From Egibacteraceae bacterium (lineage in GTDB: Bacteria; Actinomycetota; Nitriliruptoria; Euzebyales; Egibacteraceae): a DNA stretch of 64,000 nt. A program made the position numbers and the translations under genes. The first letter of the stretch is position 1. Each line of letters begins with the position of its first letter. The notes beneath the pieces are model-generated. The model made no database searches and was not told where the DNA came from. It saw only the letters and a list, made by a program, of their open reading frames with translations. Positions 41,001 to 49,411 of this stretch are shown one piece after another. Location of the stretch: positions 60,237 to 124,236 of the forward strand of contig DATLGH010000021.1 in NCBI GenBank assembly GCA_035540635.1. Direction: 5' to 3'.

Positions 41001-41609
41001 CTACGCCCTCGCCGCCGCCCCGAGCGCGCGGAGGGCCGCGCGCAGGAGCTCCTCGGGGCGCTGCGGCCCGTCGGCCGGCACCGCGTCGAGGGCCGCGGCC
41101 GCCTCCGCCGGCGCGTACCCCAGGGCGGCGAGGGCCTGGCGGGCCTCCCCCCGGGCGTCGTGGCCGTTCGCCGCGGGCCCGGCGGCCGCGGGCACACCGG
41201 CGTCGTCGGCGAGGCCGCCGAGCTTCTCGCGCAGCTCGAGGATCATGCGCTGCGCGCCCTTCCGGCCGATCCCCGGCACGACCGTGAGCGCGCCGACGTC
41301 CTCGGTCACCACCGCTCGGTGCAGACCGTCCGCGCCGAGGGCACCCAGGGCGGAGAGGGCGAGCTTCGGGCCGACGCCGGCGACGCCGAGCAGGGTGGTG
41401 AACAGCGTCTTCACGGTGACGTCGGCAAACCCGTACAGGTCGAGGGCGTCGTCGCGGACGACGAGGCTGGTGTGGAGCGTGAGGGCGTCACCGACGGCTC
41501 CGGCCCGGGTGCCGGGGGCCACGAACACCCGGTAGCCGACGCCGCCCACGTCGAGCACCACCTCGCCGGGGCCGGCGGCCACGACGGTGCCCCGCAGCTG
41601 CGCGATCAT
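41001..41609 (-). CDS. ruvA: Holliday junction branch migration protein RuvA
   Basis: 202 residues. Domain I (MIAQLRGTVVAAGPGEVVLDVGG broken, then GYRVFVAPGT), the central helix-hairpin-helix pair (GVAGVGPKLALSALG and VPGIGRKGAQRMILELREKL) and a C-terminal RuvB-contact domain (ARQALAALGYAPAEAAAALDAV). Binds four-way junction DNA. The ATG 41609 is preceded by a perfect AGGAGG, a LexA box and a TAGCCT -10, so ruvAB has its own SOS-type promoter separate from ruvC. Confidence 0.97.
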   Translation of the reverse strand: MIAQLRGTVVAAGPGEVVLDVGGVGYRVFVAPGTRAGAVGDALTLHTSLVVRDDALDLYGFADVTVKTLFTTLLGVAGVGPKLALSALGALGADGLHRAVVTEDVGALTVVPGIGRKGAQRMILELREKLGGLADDAGVPAAAGPAANGHDARGEARQALAALGYAPAEAAAALDAVPADGPQRPEELLRAALRALGAAARA

Positions 41610-41617
41610 CGGGCGGA

Positions 41618-41654
41618 CCTCCTGGAGCCGAACGTGCGTTCGCGCCGGAGGCTA
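41618..41654 (-). promoter_or_regulatory. ruvAB promoter with LexA (SOS) box
   Basis: On the minus strand TAGCCT (41654-41649) is followed by CGAACGCACGTTCG (41642-41629), a perfect match to the CGAACNNNNGTTCG LexA/DinR box of Bacillus and actinobacteria, then AGGAGG (41623-41618). A repressor on this box would cover the transcription start. Confidence 0.8.
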
Positions 41655-41693
41655 CCACCCGCGGTCGTGATCCCCGGGGAACCTTCGCGCTGC

Positions 41694-42695
41694 CTACGCT
41701 CCGGCCGCGGGCGTGGCCGAGCGCCGCAGCCGCCAGGACACGAGCGCGAGCGCGGCGACGGCCACGAGCAGGGCGAGCGCCACGACGGCCGGCCAGCCCC
41801 TCGCCCCGCTGAGAGGCGTCGCGGGCAGGGTCGCGCCGGGCGGCGGGAACTCGACGGTCGCCGCCGCGGTGCGGACCACCGACCCCGACCGCAGGGTGAG
41901 CTCGGCACGCCAGGGCCCGTCGGGAAGCGCGGGGTCGAGGACGAACCGCACGTCGGCGGACTGCCCGACGCCGAGCGTCGTGCCGAGGCCGGCGGGAACC
42001 GGCCCGGCGGACAGCCCGCCGGGGCCGTCGCTCAGCGTGAGCTCACCGGTGAGGTCGAGCGCGCGGCCGCCGGTGTTCACGACCTCGGCGAGGACCTCGG
42101 GTACCGCGGCCGCCGTGCGCCGCGCGGTGAGGGTGCCGATGGCGAAGTCCGACGCCGGTTCGCCTCCGGGCCCCACCGACAGGTAGATGCGGATGCCGAC
42201 GCGGTTGACGACGGCGACGTCCCCGTCCGTGGCTGCAGGCGGCTCGGCCCACACGACCGCGTAGCGCTCGCCGGCGGCGGCGTTCGCGGGGACGTCGATG
42301 CGCACGGTGGCCTCGGCGGTGCCCCGTGCGGGTACCGTGACCGCGGGCGGGTCGACGCGCGTCCACTCCGCGAGCTCGTTGCGCTCACGGCCGGGTGAGA
42401 ACGTGAACGCGCCGCCCTCGACGGCGGCACCGGCGGTGTAGAGCTCGACGCGGGCGGGGCCGGCGGTGCCGTTGCCGACCTCGATCCGCCGCTCGATGCG
42501 GGTTCCGGGGGCGACGTGGTCGACGATGTAGGCGTGGGCGCGTGCGTCGTCGCGGCGGTCCGCGGGCGCGTCGAGCAGCCGGATGCCGACCGAGCCGTCG
42601 GGCACCCGCGGCGCCGTCATGGCCGCGGCCGGAGCGAGTGCCCCGGCCGCGACCGTGAAGACGACGAGCAGCGCTGCGCGCAGCGATCTGCTCAC
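41694..42695 (-). CDS. Secreted/membrane DUF916-like protein (WxL-interacting type)
   Basis: 333 residues from GTG 42695, overlapping the upstream stop by four bases (GTGA). Signal peptide about 1-27 (LRAALLVVFTVAAGALAPAAA). The body reads like DUF916: GIRLLDAPADRRDDARAHAYIVDHVAPG, IERRIEVGNGTAGPARVELY, PARGTAEATVRIDVPANAAAG and ERYAVVWAEPP, the last being typical of beta-sandwich chaperone-like domains. A single C-terminal helix (WPAVVALALLVAVAALALVSW) and a basic RLRR end anchor it with a short inside tail. In Firmicutes such proteins pair with WxL surface proteins, and the gene upstream is a small WxL-like protein. It is inserted between ruvC and ruvA. Confidence 0.75.
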   Translation of the reverse strand: MSRSLRAALLVVFTVAAGALAPAAAMTAPRVPDGSVGIRLLDAPADRRDDARAHAYIVDHVAPGTRIERRIEVGNGTAGPARVELYTAGAAVEGGAFTFSPGRERNELAEWTRVDPPAVTVPARGTAEATVRIDVPANAAAGERYAVVWAEPPAATDGDVAVVNRVGIRIYLSVGPGGEPASDFAIGTLTARRTAAAVPEVLAEVVNTGGRALDLTGELTLSDGPGGLSAGPVPAGLGTTLGVGQSADVRFVLDPALPDGPWRAELTLRSGSVVRTAAATVEFPPPGATLPATPLSGARGWPAVVALALLVAVAALALVSWRLRRSATPAAGA

Positions 42696-43234
42696 GCCAC
42701 GGAGTGGGTGATGGTGCCCGTGTACGTGCCGGCGACGGCGGCCGCCGGCAGCGTGACGGTCATCGCCGGGTTCCAGGTGCAGCTGTTCGTGCCGGTCGCC
42801 CCGGTGGCGTTCATGGCCGCCTGCGGGGTCGCCGACAGGGCGGCGTTCGCGAGCGGGCTCGCGCACACGACGGTGCCGGCCGGGGTGACGACGCCGCCGG
42901 TGTAGGCGACGGAGGACGCGGCGATGGTCTCGGCCGCGGTGGCGCCGCCGGTGGTGAAGTCGCTGCTCGACACGCTCGCGGAGTAGGAGCCGAGCAGCGC
43001 CCCGCGGGTGTCGTCGACCTTGACCTGACCGAGCGCCGCGGAGATCGAACCGGGAGCGCTGGCGCTGCCGAGGTTGACACTCGCAGGAGCGCTGATGGCC
43101 AGCCCTCCCGACGCGACCGTGAACGTCGTCGTGGTGGCGGCGTGAGCCACCGGCATCGCGAGGAGGGACAGGATGGCGACGAGTCCAGCGACGGTTGCGG
43201 CCGGAACGCGGATGGTGCGCGAAGTGACATTCAT
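42692..43234 (-). CDS. Small secreted WxL-like surface protein
   Basis: 180 residues from ATG 43234, with a GAGGAG ribosome-binding site. Signal peptide about 1-32 (VPAATVAGLVAILSLLAMPVAHA). The mature part is Ser/Thr/Ala-rich and beta-strand-like: ISAPASVNLGSASAPGSISA, VKVDDTRGALLGSYSASVSS, and an ending AMTVTLPAAAVAGTYTGTITHSV that matches the final strand of WxL domains (AGTYTATLTWTL) except that the W-x-L residues are not there. Two Cys residues (in VVCAS and NSCTW) may form a disulfide. Coupled to the DUF916-like gene, as in Firmicutes WxL loci. Likely a wall-surface protein; the binding partner is unknown. Confidence 0.7.
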   Translation of the reverse strand: MNVTSRTIRVPAATVAGLVAILSLLAMPVAHAATTTTFTVASGGLAISAPASVNLGSASAPGSISAALGQVKVDDTRGALLGSYSASVSSSDFTTGGATAAETIAASSVAYTGGVVTPAGTVVCASPLANAALSATPQAAMNATGATGTNSCTWNPAMTVTLPAAAVAGTYTGTITHSVA

Positions 43235-43252
43235 GGTGTGGGTCTCCTCATA

Positions 43253-43291
43253 CCCCTTATCGGGGGATCGCTGTCCCCCCCGACCGGGGGG
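43253..43291 (-). promoter_or_regulatory. Double hairpin leader of the WxL-like pair
   Basis: In the leader on the minus strand, CCCCCC/GGGGGG with a 5-base loop (43291-43275) is followed by CCCC/GGGG with a 5-base loop (43265-43253), then GAGGAG and the start. The hairpins may keep the site open or act as an attenuator. Confidence 0.4.
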
Positions 43292-43334
43292 CATGGAAGA
43301 AACAGTCGGCAGGTCCGCGCCGGATCTGAAGCGA

Positions 43335-43892
43335 TCAGCCTGAGAGCGGGCGAACCTGCGCGCCCGGCTGCGCCGCCTCGACCGCGGCGGCCAGCCGCGG
43401 GTGCATCGCCCCGCCGGCCGGGGCGCCGGCGCGCTGCAGGTGGCAGAGCGCGAGCGCGAGGGCGTCGGCGGCGTCGGCGGGGCTCGGCGTGGCCGCCAGC
43501 CGCAGCAGCGCCCGGACCATGTAGCCGACCTGGCCCTTGTCGGCGCCGCCGTCGCCGGCGACCGCGGCCTTGACCTGGGTGGGCGTGTACTCGCAGACCG
43601 CCACCCCGGCCTGCTCGGCGGCGAGCAGCACGACACCGGCGGCCTGCCCGACGCCCATGGCGGTGCGGACGTTGGCGTTGAAGAAGACCCGCTCGACGGC
43701 GACCGCGTCGGGGGCCGAGGCCGCGATGAGCGCGCCGATCTCGGCGTGCAGCGTCGCCAGGCGCCGGGCCACCGGGGCGTCGGCGGGCGTGCGGATCACC
43801 CCGACGCGGACCGCCGTCGGGCGGCTCGCCGGCCCGTCGACGACGCCGGCCCCGCAGCGGCTCAACCCGGGGTCCACCCCGAGGACGCGCAC
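43335..43892 (-). CDS. ruvC: Crossover junction endodeoxyribonuclease RuvC
   Basis: 185 residues. The four acidic catalytic residues are visible: Asp7 (GVDPGL), Glu67 (AVERVF), Asp140 and Asp143 (PADAADALALALCH). FFNANVRTAMGVGQAAGV is the conserved DNA-contact helix. Cuts Holliday junctions as a dimer. The GTG start at 43892 follows GAAGGG and a LexA box. ruvC is separated from ruvA by the WxL-like pair (about 1.7 kb), so the usual ruvCAB operon is interrupted here and ruvA has its own promoter. Confidence 0.96.
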   Translation of the reverse strand: MRVLGVDPGLSRCGAGVVDGPASRPTAVRVGVIRTPADAPVARRLATLHAEIGALIAASAPDAVAVERVFFNANVRTAMGVGQAAGVVLLAAEQAGVAVCEYTPTQVKAAVAGDGGADKGQVGYMVRALLRLAATPSPADAADALALALCHLQRAGAPAGGAMHPRLAAAVEAAQPGAQVRPLSG

Positions 43893-43906
43893 CCCTCGAC
43901 CCTTCC

Positions 43907-43932
43907 ACCGAACGGCTGTTCGGTCGAGCCTA
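43907..43932 (-). promoter_or_regulatory. ruvC promoter with LexA (SOS) box
   Basis: On the minus strand TAGGCT (43932-43927) is followed by ACCGAACAGCCGTTCGGT (43924-43907), whose core CGAACAGCCGTTCG is a perfect CGAACNNNNGTTCG LexA box. It ends 14 bases before the start codon. Confidence 0.82.
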
Positions 43933-43977
43933 GCAGCACGGCCCGCACGCGCCGCGCAGCCGCCACGCCGCGAGGGG

Positions 43978-44895
43978 TCAACGGATCAGCGCTTCGATGA
44001 TCCGCAGGGCGCCCGGGCCGATGATCACCACGAACATCGCCGGGAAGATGCCGAACAGCAGCGGGAAGAGCAGCTTCACCGGGGCCTTGCCGGCCCGCTC
44101 GCGGGCGAGCGCGCGGCGGCGGCGGCGCAGCTCGCGAGCCTGCACCCGCAGCGTGTCGGCTATGGGCGTGCCGAGACGGTCGGCGTGGAGCAGCGCCGAG
44201 ACGAGGGCGCGGAGCTCCTCCGACCGGTTGCGCTCGTGCAGCGCCACGAGCGCCTCGCGACGGGAGCGGCCGAGCTGCTGCTCCTTGAGCATGCGGTCGA
44301 GCTCGGTGGCGAGCGGTCCGGTGACCTCCTCGGTCACCTCCGCCACGCCCTGCTCGAACCCGAGGCCGGCCTGCACGGTCAGGGCGAGGAGGTCGAGCGC
44401 CTCGGGCAGCGTCCGCGAGATAGCCTCCTGGCGCTTCTGCCCCTGGGAGTGGACGACCAGCTCCGGGAGGGCGTAGCCCGCGACGGCTGCCACCACGAGA
44501 GCGACGAGGGGGCGGGCGCCACCCAGCGCCGCGTAGGCAACAGCCAGGACCAGGCCGGCCCCGACGCTCGCCATCTTCACGGCGAGGAAGGACTCGACGG
44601 GCGCGGCGTAACCGGCGTTGTCGAGGCGCTCCCGCAGGGCCGCCGAGCGCGCCCACGGCGTGATGCGCCGCCCGGCGCGGGCGAAGCGCTCGACGGTCGG
44701 CCGCACGACGCGCTCGAGCAGCCCCTGGCGCAGCCACTCCTCCCGCAGGTCGCGCGAGCTGCGGATCGGGTCGTCGCCCCCGGTCACCGTGCTGAGCGCC
44801 ACCCGCCCCGGTGTCGACCGCCGGAGGCCGCCCACGACGAGTGCGAGCCCGGCGCCGACGGCCAGGGCCCCGACGTAGCCGAGGATCGGGCTCAT
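43978..44895 (-). CDS. tadC: Tad pilus membrane platform protein TadC
   Basis: 305 residues. Type II secretion F domain: N-terminal helices, then LPEALDLLALTVQAGLGFEQGV, HADRLGTPIADTLRVQARELR and AKP-type KAPVKLLFPLLFGIFPAMFVV, the usual end of TadC. With TadB it forms the inner-membrane platform on which the TadA ATPase acts. Last gene of the tad operon, only 3 bp after tadB. A charged region of about 70 residues (RSSRDLREEW...ALRERL) separates the first helix from the F domain. Confidence 0.93.
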   Translation of the reverse strand: MSPILGYVGALAVGAGLALVVGGLRRSTPGRVALSTVTGGDDPIRSSRDLREEWLRQGLLERVVRPTVERFARAGRRITPWARSAALRERLDNAGYAAPVESFLAVKMASVGAGLVLAVAYAALGGARPLVALVVAAVAGYALPELVVHSQGQKRQEAISRTLPEALDLLALTVQAGLGFEQGVAEVTEEVTGPLATELDRMLKEQQLGRSRREALVALHERNRSEELRALVSALLHADRLGTPIADTLRVQARELRRRRRALARERAGKAPVKLLFPLLFGIFPAMFVVIIGPGALRIIEALIR

Positions 44896-44898
44896 GGG

Positions 44899-45861
44899 CT
44901 AGACCTCCACCCGGATGATCTTGCGGATGACGAGCATGCCGATGCCCATGAGCACCCCCGCCGCGAACAGCATGAGCAGGCCGAGCCGCTCGCTGAACAG
45001 CGGCTGGAGGTAGTCGGGGCTGATCACGAGCAGGGCGCCGGTGACGAAGAAGGGCAGGAGGCCGAGGACCCACGCGGAGATGCGCCCGTCGGCGGTCAGC
45101 GCCCTCACCTCGCGGCGGACCTCCTCACGGTCGCGCATGAACTCGGCGAGGACCTCGAGGACGTCGGAGAGCTTGCCGCCCGTGCGTGCCTGGATCGCCA
45201 TGGCCCGCACCGACCACCGCAGGTCGGTGGACCCGATGCGCTCAGCCGTCGCGGACAGCGCATCGTCGAGGTCGCGCCCGACGCGCGTCTCGGCGATGAC
45301 GCGGGCGAACTGCGGTCCGAGCGGCGCGTCGGCCTGCTCCCCCGCCGCCTCGATCGCCTGGGTGAGCGAGTGCCCGCTGCGCAGGCTCGCGGCCATCTGC
45401 CCGAGCACGTCGGGCAGCTGGCGGTCAGCCTTCTGCGCGACCACCCGAGCCTGGCGCTTGAGGACGAGGCAGGGTGCGACCACGGCGACCACGGCCACAA
45501 GCAGTCCCGTGGCGAGGCTTCCGGCCAGCGCGGTGGCGACGAGCGCGGCCAGCAGGGACGCGACCGCCACCCCGGTGGCGAACTCGGCGGGGCGCAGCGG
45601 CCATCCCGCACCCTCGAGGGCCCGTGTGGCCCGGGCGTGCAGGGAGCCCCCACGGCCGGCCCGCTCCGTCGCGGCGGTCATCGCGGTCCACGCCTGCGCG
45701 AGGACGGAGATCTCCCGGGTCGTGGGGTCGGTGACCTCGTCCATCGCGGCGCGCAGCCGGTCGACGCCCGTGCGCTGCTGCTGGCGCAGCCCGAACACGG
45801 CCAGGCCGACGCCGCCGGCGACGAGCAGCGCCCCGCCGAGGATGCCGATCACGGCGCTCAC
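44899..45861 (-). CDS. tadB: Tad pilus membrane platform protein TadB
   Basis: 320 residues from GTG 45861, overlapping the tadA stop (GTGA). One N-terminal helix, a pair near 105-140, the F domain (QLPDVLGQMAASLRSGHSLTQAI, ARVIAETRVGRDLDDAL, MAIQARTGGKLSDVLEVLAEFMRDR) and C-terminal helices ending in MLVIRKIIRVEV. The pattern is TadB, with the TGGKL/LEVLA signature. Partner of TadC. Confidence 0.94.
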   Translation of the reverse strand: MSAVIGILGGALLVAGGVGLAVFGLRQQQRTGVDRLRAAMDEVTDPTTREISVLAQAWTAMTAATERAGRGGSLHARATRALEGAGWPLRPAEFATGVAVASLLAALVATALAGSLATGLLVAVVAVVAPCLVLKRQARVVAQKADRQLPDVLGQMAASLRSGHSLTQAIEAAGEQADAPLGPQFARVIAETRVGRDLDDALSATAERIGSTDLRWSVRAMAIQARTGGKLSDVLEVLAEFMRDREEVRREVRALTADGRISAWVLGLLPFFVTGALLVISPDYLQPLFSERLGLLMLFAAGVLMGIGMLVIRKIIRVEV

Positions 45862-47312
45862 GGCCGCCGGCCCTTCGCCGGGCGGGGCGCCCCGGGCGGC
45901 GGCGCGGCGAACAGCGACGGGGCGAGCGGCGAGCCGGCGTTCTCGAGCTTGGCGAGCATCTTCGGGCGCAGGCCCGTCGGCACGGTCCGTCCGGCCGAGG
46001 AGGCGGTCCCCGAACCCCCGGAGGTGAAGCGGTAGGCGAAGAGGTCCTGGAGGACGATCACGTCGCCCTCCATGCCCTGGACCTCGGTGATGGTCGTGAC
46101 GACGCGCCGGCCGTCGGCGAGCCGGTCGAGGTGCACGACGAGGTCGAGCGCGGAGGCGATCTGGTCGCGGATGGCCCGCAGGGGCAGGTCCATGCCCGCC
46201 ATGAGCACCATGGTCTCCAGGCGCGACAGCGCGTCGCGCGGCGCGTTGGCGTGCAGGGTCGTGAGCGACCCCTCGTGGCCGGTGTTCATCGCCTGGAGCA
46301 TGTCGAGGGCCTCGCCGCCACGGACCTCGCCGACGACGATGCGGTCGGGGCGCATCCGCAGCGCGTTGCGGACGAGGTCGCGGATGGTGATCTCGCCGTG
46401 GCCCTCGCTGTTCGCCGGCCGGGCCTCCAGCGGCAGGACGTGCGGCTGGTGGAGCTGGAGCTCGGCGGAGTCCTCGATGGTGACGACCCGCTCGCCGGGC
46501 GGGATGAACTGGCTGACGGCGTTGAGCAGGGTGGTCTTGCCGGTGCCGGTGCCGCCGGACACGAGGATGTTGAGCTTTCCGGTGACGCACGCCTCGACGA
46601 AGGCGGCGACCTGCGGGGTGAGCGACCCCCGTTCGATGAGGTCGCTCATCTGCATCGGGTACTCCGGGAACTTGCGGATCGTCATGGCCGGCCCGCGCAG
46701 CGCGAGCGGCGGCAGCACGACGTTGACCCGCGAGCCGTCGGGCAGCCGCGCGTCGCACAGCGGGCTCGACTCGTCGACGCGGCGGCCGACGGCGGCGACG
46801 ATGCGGTTGATGACCTGTCGCAGCTGGCGTTCGTCGTCGAAGGAGGCGTCGGTGTGCTCGATGCGGCCCTCGCGCTCGACGAAGATGTCGTCGTAGGCGT
46901 TGACCATGACCTCGGTGACCTCCGGGTCGGCGAGGAAGCGCTCCAGCGGGCCGTACCCGAGGATGTCGGCGGTGACCTCGACGATGAAGCGGCGCCGCTG
47001 GGTGGGCGTCACCTCGAGGCCCGCCTGAGCGAGCGCGTCGTCGAGGCGGTCGCGGACCTCCTGACCGAGGTCGATCGACGCTCCCCGTTTGCCGAGCAGC
47101 GGGCCGAGGTCGGCGACGACGAGGTCGTGGACCCGCCGCTTCGTCGCCGACCACTCGGTCGCGCGACCGTTCGACGTCGGCCTGGGCGTCTTGGGCGCGC
47201 GGGTCGCCTTGGGGGCCGCCTTGGGGGCCGCCTTGGGGGCCGCCTTGCCGTTGCGGGTCCCCGCCGGCGCGGGGCCCTCGCCCTCGTTCTTCAGGCGTTC
47301 CGACAGCTTCAC
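45858..47312 (-). CDS. tadA: Tad pilus assembly ATPase TadA/CpaF
   Basis: 484 residues from GTG 47312, overlapping the upstream stop (GTGA). Residues 20-40 are a KAAPKAAPKAAPKATRAPK tract. The ATPase core has LGYGPLERFLADPEVTEVMVN, Walker A GGTGTGKTT at 253-261, TIEDSAELQL, an RMRPDRIVVGEVRGGEALDM Walker B block and GSLTTLHANAPRDALSRLE. Secretion ATPase of the CpaF family, driving Flp pilin polymerisation at the membrane. The C-terminus has a proline-rich end (LFAAPPPGAPRPAKGRRP). The first 50 residues look disordered. Confidence 0.96.
   Translation of the reverse strand: MKLSERLKNEGEGPAPAGTRNGKAAPKAAPKAAPKATRAPKTPRPTSNGRATEWSATKRRVHDLVVADLGPLLGKRGASIDLGQEVRDRLDDALAQAGLEVTPTQRRRFIVEVTADILGYGPLERFLADPEVTEVMVNAYDDIFVEREGRIEHTDASFDDERQLRQVINRIVAAVGRRVDESSPLCDARLPDGSRVNVVLPPLALRGPAMTIRKFPEYPMQMSDLIERGSLTPQVAAFVEACVTGKLNILVSGGTGTGKTTLLNAVSQFIPPGERVVTIEDSAELQLHQPHVLPLEARPANSEGHGEITIRDLVRNALRMRPDRIVVGEVRGGEALDMLQAMNTGHEGSLTTLHANAPRDALSRLETMVLMAGMDLPLRAIRDQIASALDLVVHLDRLADGRRVVTTITEVQGMEGDVIVLQDLFAYRFTSGGSGTASSAGRTVPTGLRPKMLAKLENAGSPLAPSLFAAPPPGAPRPAKGRRP
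47205..47250 (-). repeat. Tandem 12-base repeat in tadA
   Basis: The unit cttgggggccgc repeats three times in succession (plus-strand reading) and encodes the KAAPKAAPKAAP tract of TadA. Confidence 0.8.
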
Positions 47313-48559
47313 GCGGACCCCCTCTGCCACCAGCGCCGCTTGCGGGGCGCCTCGTCGGTCGGCTCGGACGGCGGGACGGCGTCGGGCGGCAGCACCGCGG
47401 CCAGCGCCCGCCAGAGCTTGGCGGCCACGGGGTGGTGCGGCGCGACGACGCACAGGGGCTTGCCCTCGTTCAGCGCCCGCAGCACCCCCGCGTCGAACGG
47501 CATGCTGCCGGCGACCGGGCCGAGGATCTCCATGGCGTCGTGGGCGGTGACGCCGGAGTCCACCATCTCCTTGTTCAGCAGGACGTGCTGGTGCTCGGGC
47601 GCGACCCCGAGACGCTGGAGCATGCTGAGGAAGGTCCGCAGGTTCGCCACGCCCGGCACGTCGACCTGGCTAACGACGATGATGTCCTCGCTGAGGTCGA
47701 GCGCGGCGAGGACGCCCTCGCGCAGTCCCGTGGGGGTGTCCACGACGACGTAGTCGGCGTGCTGGCGCAGCACCGCGAGCAGCTGCGTGACGTCGTCGGC
47801 GGTGATCGCGTCGCCGTGCACGGGATCCCGCGGCGCCGGCAGGACCGAGAAGCCGTAGGGCGTCTCGGTCAGGCCGGTCGCGAGCGCCTCGGCGACCTCT
47901 GCGCCGCTGGCCCGCTGGTCGTTGGCGTCGAAGACCATGTCGTAGAGGTTGTGCGCCGGCCGCAGCTGCAGGGCCGCGGTCACCTCGCCGAACTGCACGT
48001 CGAGGTCGACGAGCACGACCCTGTGGGTGCCGGGCTTGCCGAGCATCGCCGCGAGGTTCACCGCCACGGTGGTCTTGCCGCAGCCGCCGGTGGGGCCGCT
48101 CACCGTGTAGATCCGCCCGAGGCGCGTCGCCTGCTCCGCCGTCCGCAGCGCTGCCTCGATGGCTCCCGATCGGCGCCCCTCGGCCGCGGCTGCCGTGGCG
48201 AGCAGCGCCGTGCGCAGGGCCGCCGGGGCGGCGGGCACGCGCACGAGCTCGTCGGGCCGGGCCTTGACGAGCGCGCCGAGGTCGGAGGGCTCCTTGCCGT
48301 TGACCGTGACGAGCAGCCCGAGCGTCGGGTCGACCTCCCGGATCTGGGCGAGCCGGCGCAGGCCCGCGCCGCTCTCCTCCGACGGGCCGGCGACGAGGAC
48401 GTCCCAGGGGCCCTCGTCGACGAGGACGTCGAGCGCCTGCGTCGTGCGCCGGAGGTGGACGATCTCGGGTCGCTCCCCGCCGCTCAGGGCGGTGCGGAGG
48501 GTGTCGGCGAGCTCCGGGCGGCGGTCCACCACGAGCACGCGACGGCGCATGTCGCTCAC
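47309..48559 (-). CDS. cpaE: Tad pilus localisation ATPase CpaE/TadZ
   Basis: 416 residues from GTG 48559, overlapping the cpaB stop (GTGA). The first 120 residues resemble a receiver domain (RRRVLVVDRRPELADTL). The ParA/MinD-like part has a deviant Walker A GPTGGCGKTTVAVNLAAML, VDLDVQFGEVTAALQL, and VVVDTPTGLREGVLAALDLS. TadZ proteins place the pilus machine at a cell site. The C-terminus is basic (RKRRWWQRGSA), suggesting membrane or nucleic acid contact. Confidence 0.93.
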   Translation of the reverse strand: MSDMRRRVLVVDRRPELADTLRTALSGGERPEIVHLRRTTQALDVLVDEGPWDVLVAGPSEESGAGLRRLAQIREVDPTLGLLVTVNGKEPSDLGALVKARPDELVRVPAAPAALRTALLATAAAAEGRRSGAIEAALRTAEQATRLGRIYTVSGPTGGCGKTTVAVNLAAMLGKPGTHRVVLVDLDVQFGEVTAALQLRPAHNLYDMVFDANDQRASGAEVAEALATGLTETPYGFSVLPAPRDPVHGDAITADDVTQLLAVLRQHADYVVVDTPTGLREGVLAALDLSEDIIVVSQVDVPGVANLRTFLSMLQRLGVAPEHQHVLLNKEMVDSGVTAHDAMEILGPVAGSMPFDAGVLRALNEGKPLCVVAPHHPVAAKLWRALAAVLPPDAVPPSEPTDEAPRKRRWWQRGSA

Positions 48560-49374
48560 GGGGTCACCTGCGCCTGGCCGGCGCCGCCGTGCGCGGCGCG
48601 CTCGGCGTCCTGGCGGGCGCGGGCCGCGCCGATCGCGTGGGTGCGCTGCGCGGCGTCGAGGTCGCCGACCTGCACCCGGCGCGCACCCGGCGGGGGGTCG
48701 TTGGGGTTCACGAGCGTGAACCACAGCGACCCCTGCTTCTGCGCGTGGACGAGCACGGGCGTGTCCTCGGGCAGCACCTGCAGGAGGAGGACGATGCGAC
48801 CGTCGGACCCCTTCGCTGCGGGGTCCTGGGACTCGCCGGTCAGGGTGCCGGGGGTCACCGCGAGCACGTCGACGTGCCCGAGCACGAGCTGGGTGTAGGG
48901 CTGCCCGGCCGCCGGGTCCCCCGCGGCGCCGTCGCCGGCGACCGTCGCGTACACGTTGACCCGCGAGCCCGGGGTGACGTAGCCCTGCACCCCGGGGGCG
49001 GGTTCCGCCTCCAGGGTGATGGCCTCGTAGCCGGACGGGACGACGAGGCCTCCGGCGGCCGGTCCCGCGGCGGCGAACTGCGACGCGGTCAGGATCTCCC
49101 CCGCACCGACCGACCGCACCACCTTGCGCCCGGCCAGCTCGTCGAGGTCCACGATCCGCCCCGCGGGGGCGAGGGAGGCGGGGACCTCGGCCTCGCGGAC
49201 GCGAGCACCGACCTCGGGCGCACCCATGCCGGGGGCGAGGCCGTCGTTCACCACCAGGGCGGTCACCGTGGCCTCGGCCTTCGCCGGCCCCGCCGCCTGC
49301 GCGACGAACAGGGCGAGCAGGCCCGCGCCGATCACGCCGAGCACGGCGCCGGCGAGCGTCGTCTTGTTCCTCAT
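48556..49374 (-). CDS. cpaB: Tad pilus assembly protein CpaB (SAF domain)
   Basis: 272 residues from ATG 49374. One N-terminal helix (LAGAVLGVIGAGLLALFVAQ) is followed by an SAF domain (LDELAGRKVVRSVGAGEILTASQF) and an RcpC-like part (AITLEAEPAPGVQGYVTPGSRVNVYATV, LVLGHVDVLAVTPG, LLQVLPEDTPVLVHAQKQGSLWFTLV). CpaB/RcpC lies outside the membrane and helps pilus passage. 37 bp after the TadE-like gene. Confidence 0.92.
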   Translation of the reverse strand: MRNKTTLAGAVLGVIGAGLLALFVAQAAGPAKAEATVTALVVNDGLAPGMGAPEVGARVREAEVPASLAPAGRIVDLDELAGRKVVRSVGAGEILTASQFAAAGPAAGGLVVPSGYEAITLEAEPAPGVQGYVTPGSRVNVYATVAGDGAAGDPAAGQPYTQLVLGHVDVLAVTPGTLTGESQDPAAKGSDGRIVLLLQVLPEDTPVLVHAQKQGSLWFTLVNPNDPPPGARRVQVGDLDAAQRTHAIGAARARQDAERAAHGGAGQAQVTP

Positions 49375-49411
49375 CACGTGGATTCCCTCTCTCGGTGCGG
49401 GATTGCCGCGG

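Noticed and set aside
44899..47154. A 751-codon frame that would fuse a new domain to TadB
   Set aside because: The N-terminal part is a shifted frame of tadA. TadB starts at GTG 45861 with the same 4-bp overlap used throughout the operon.
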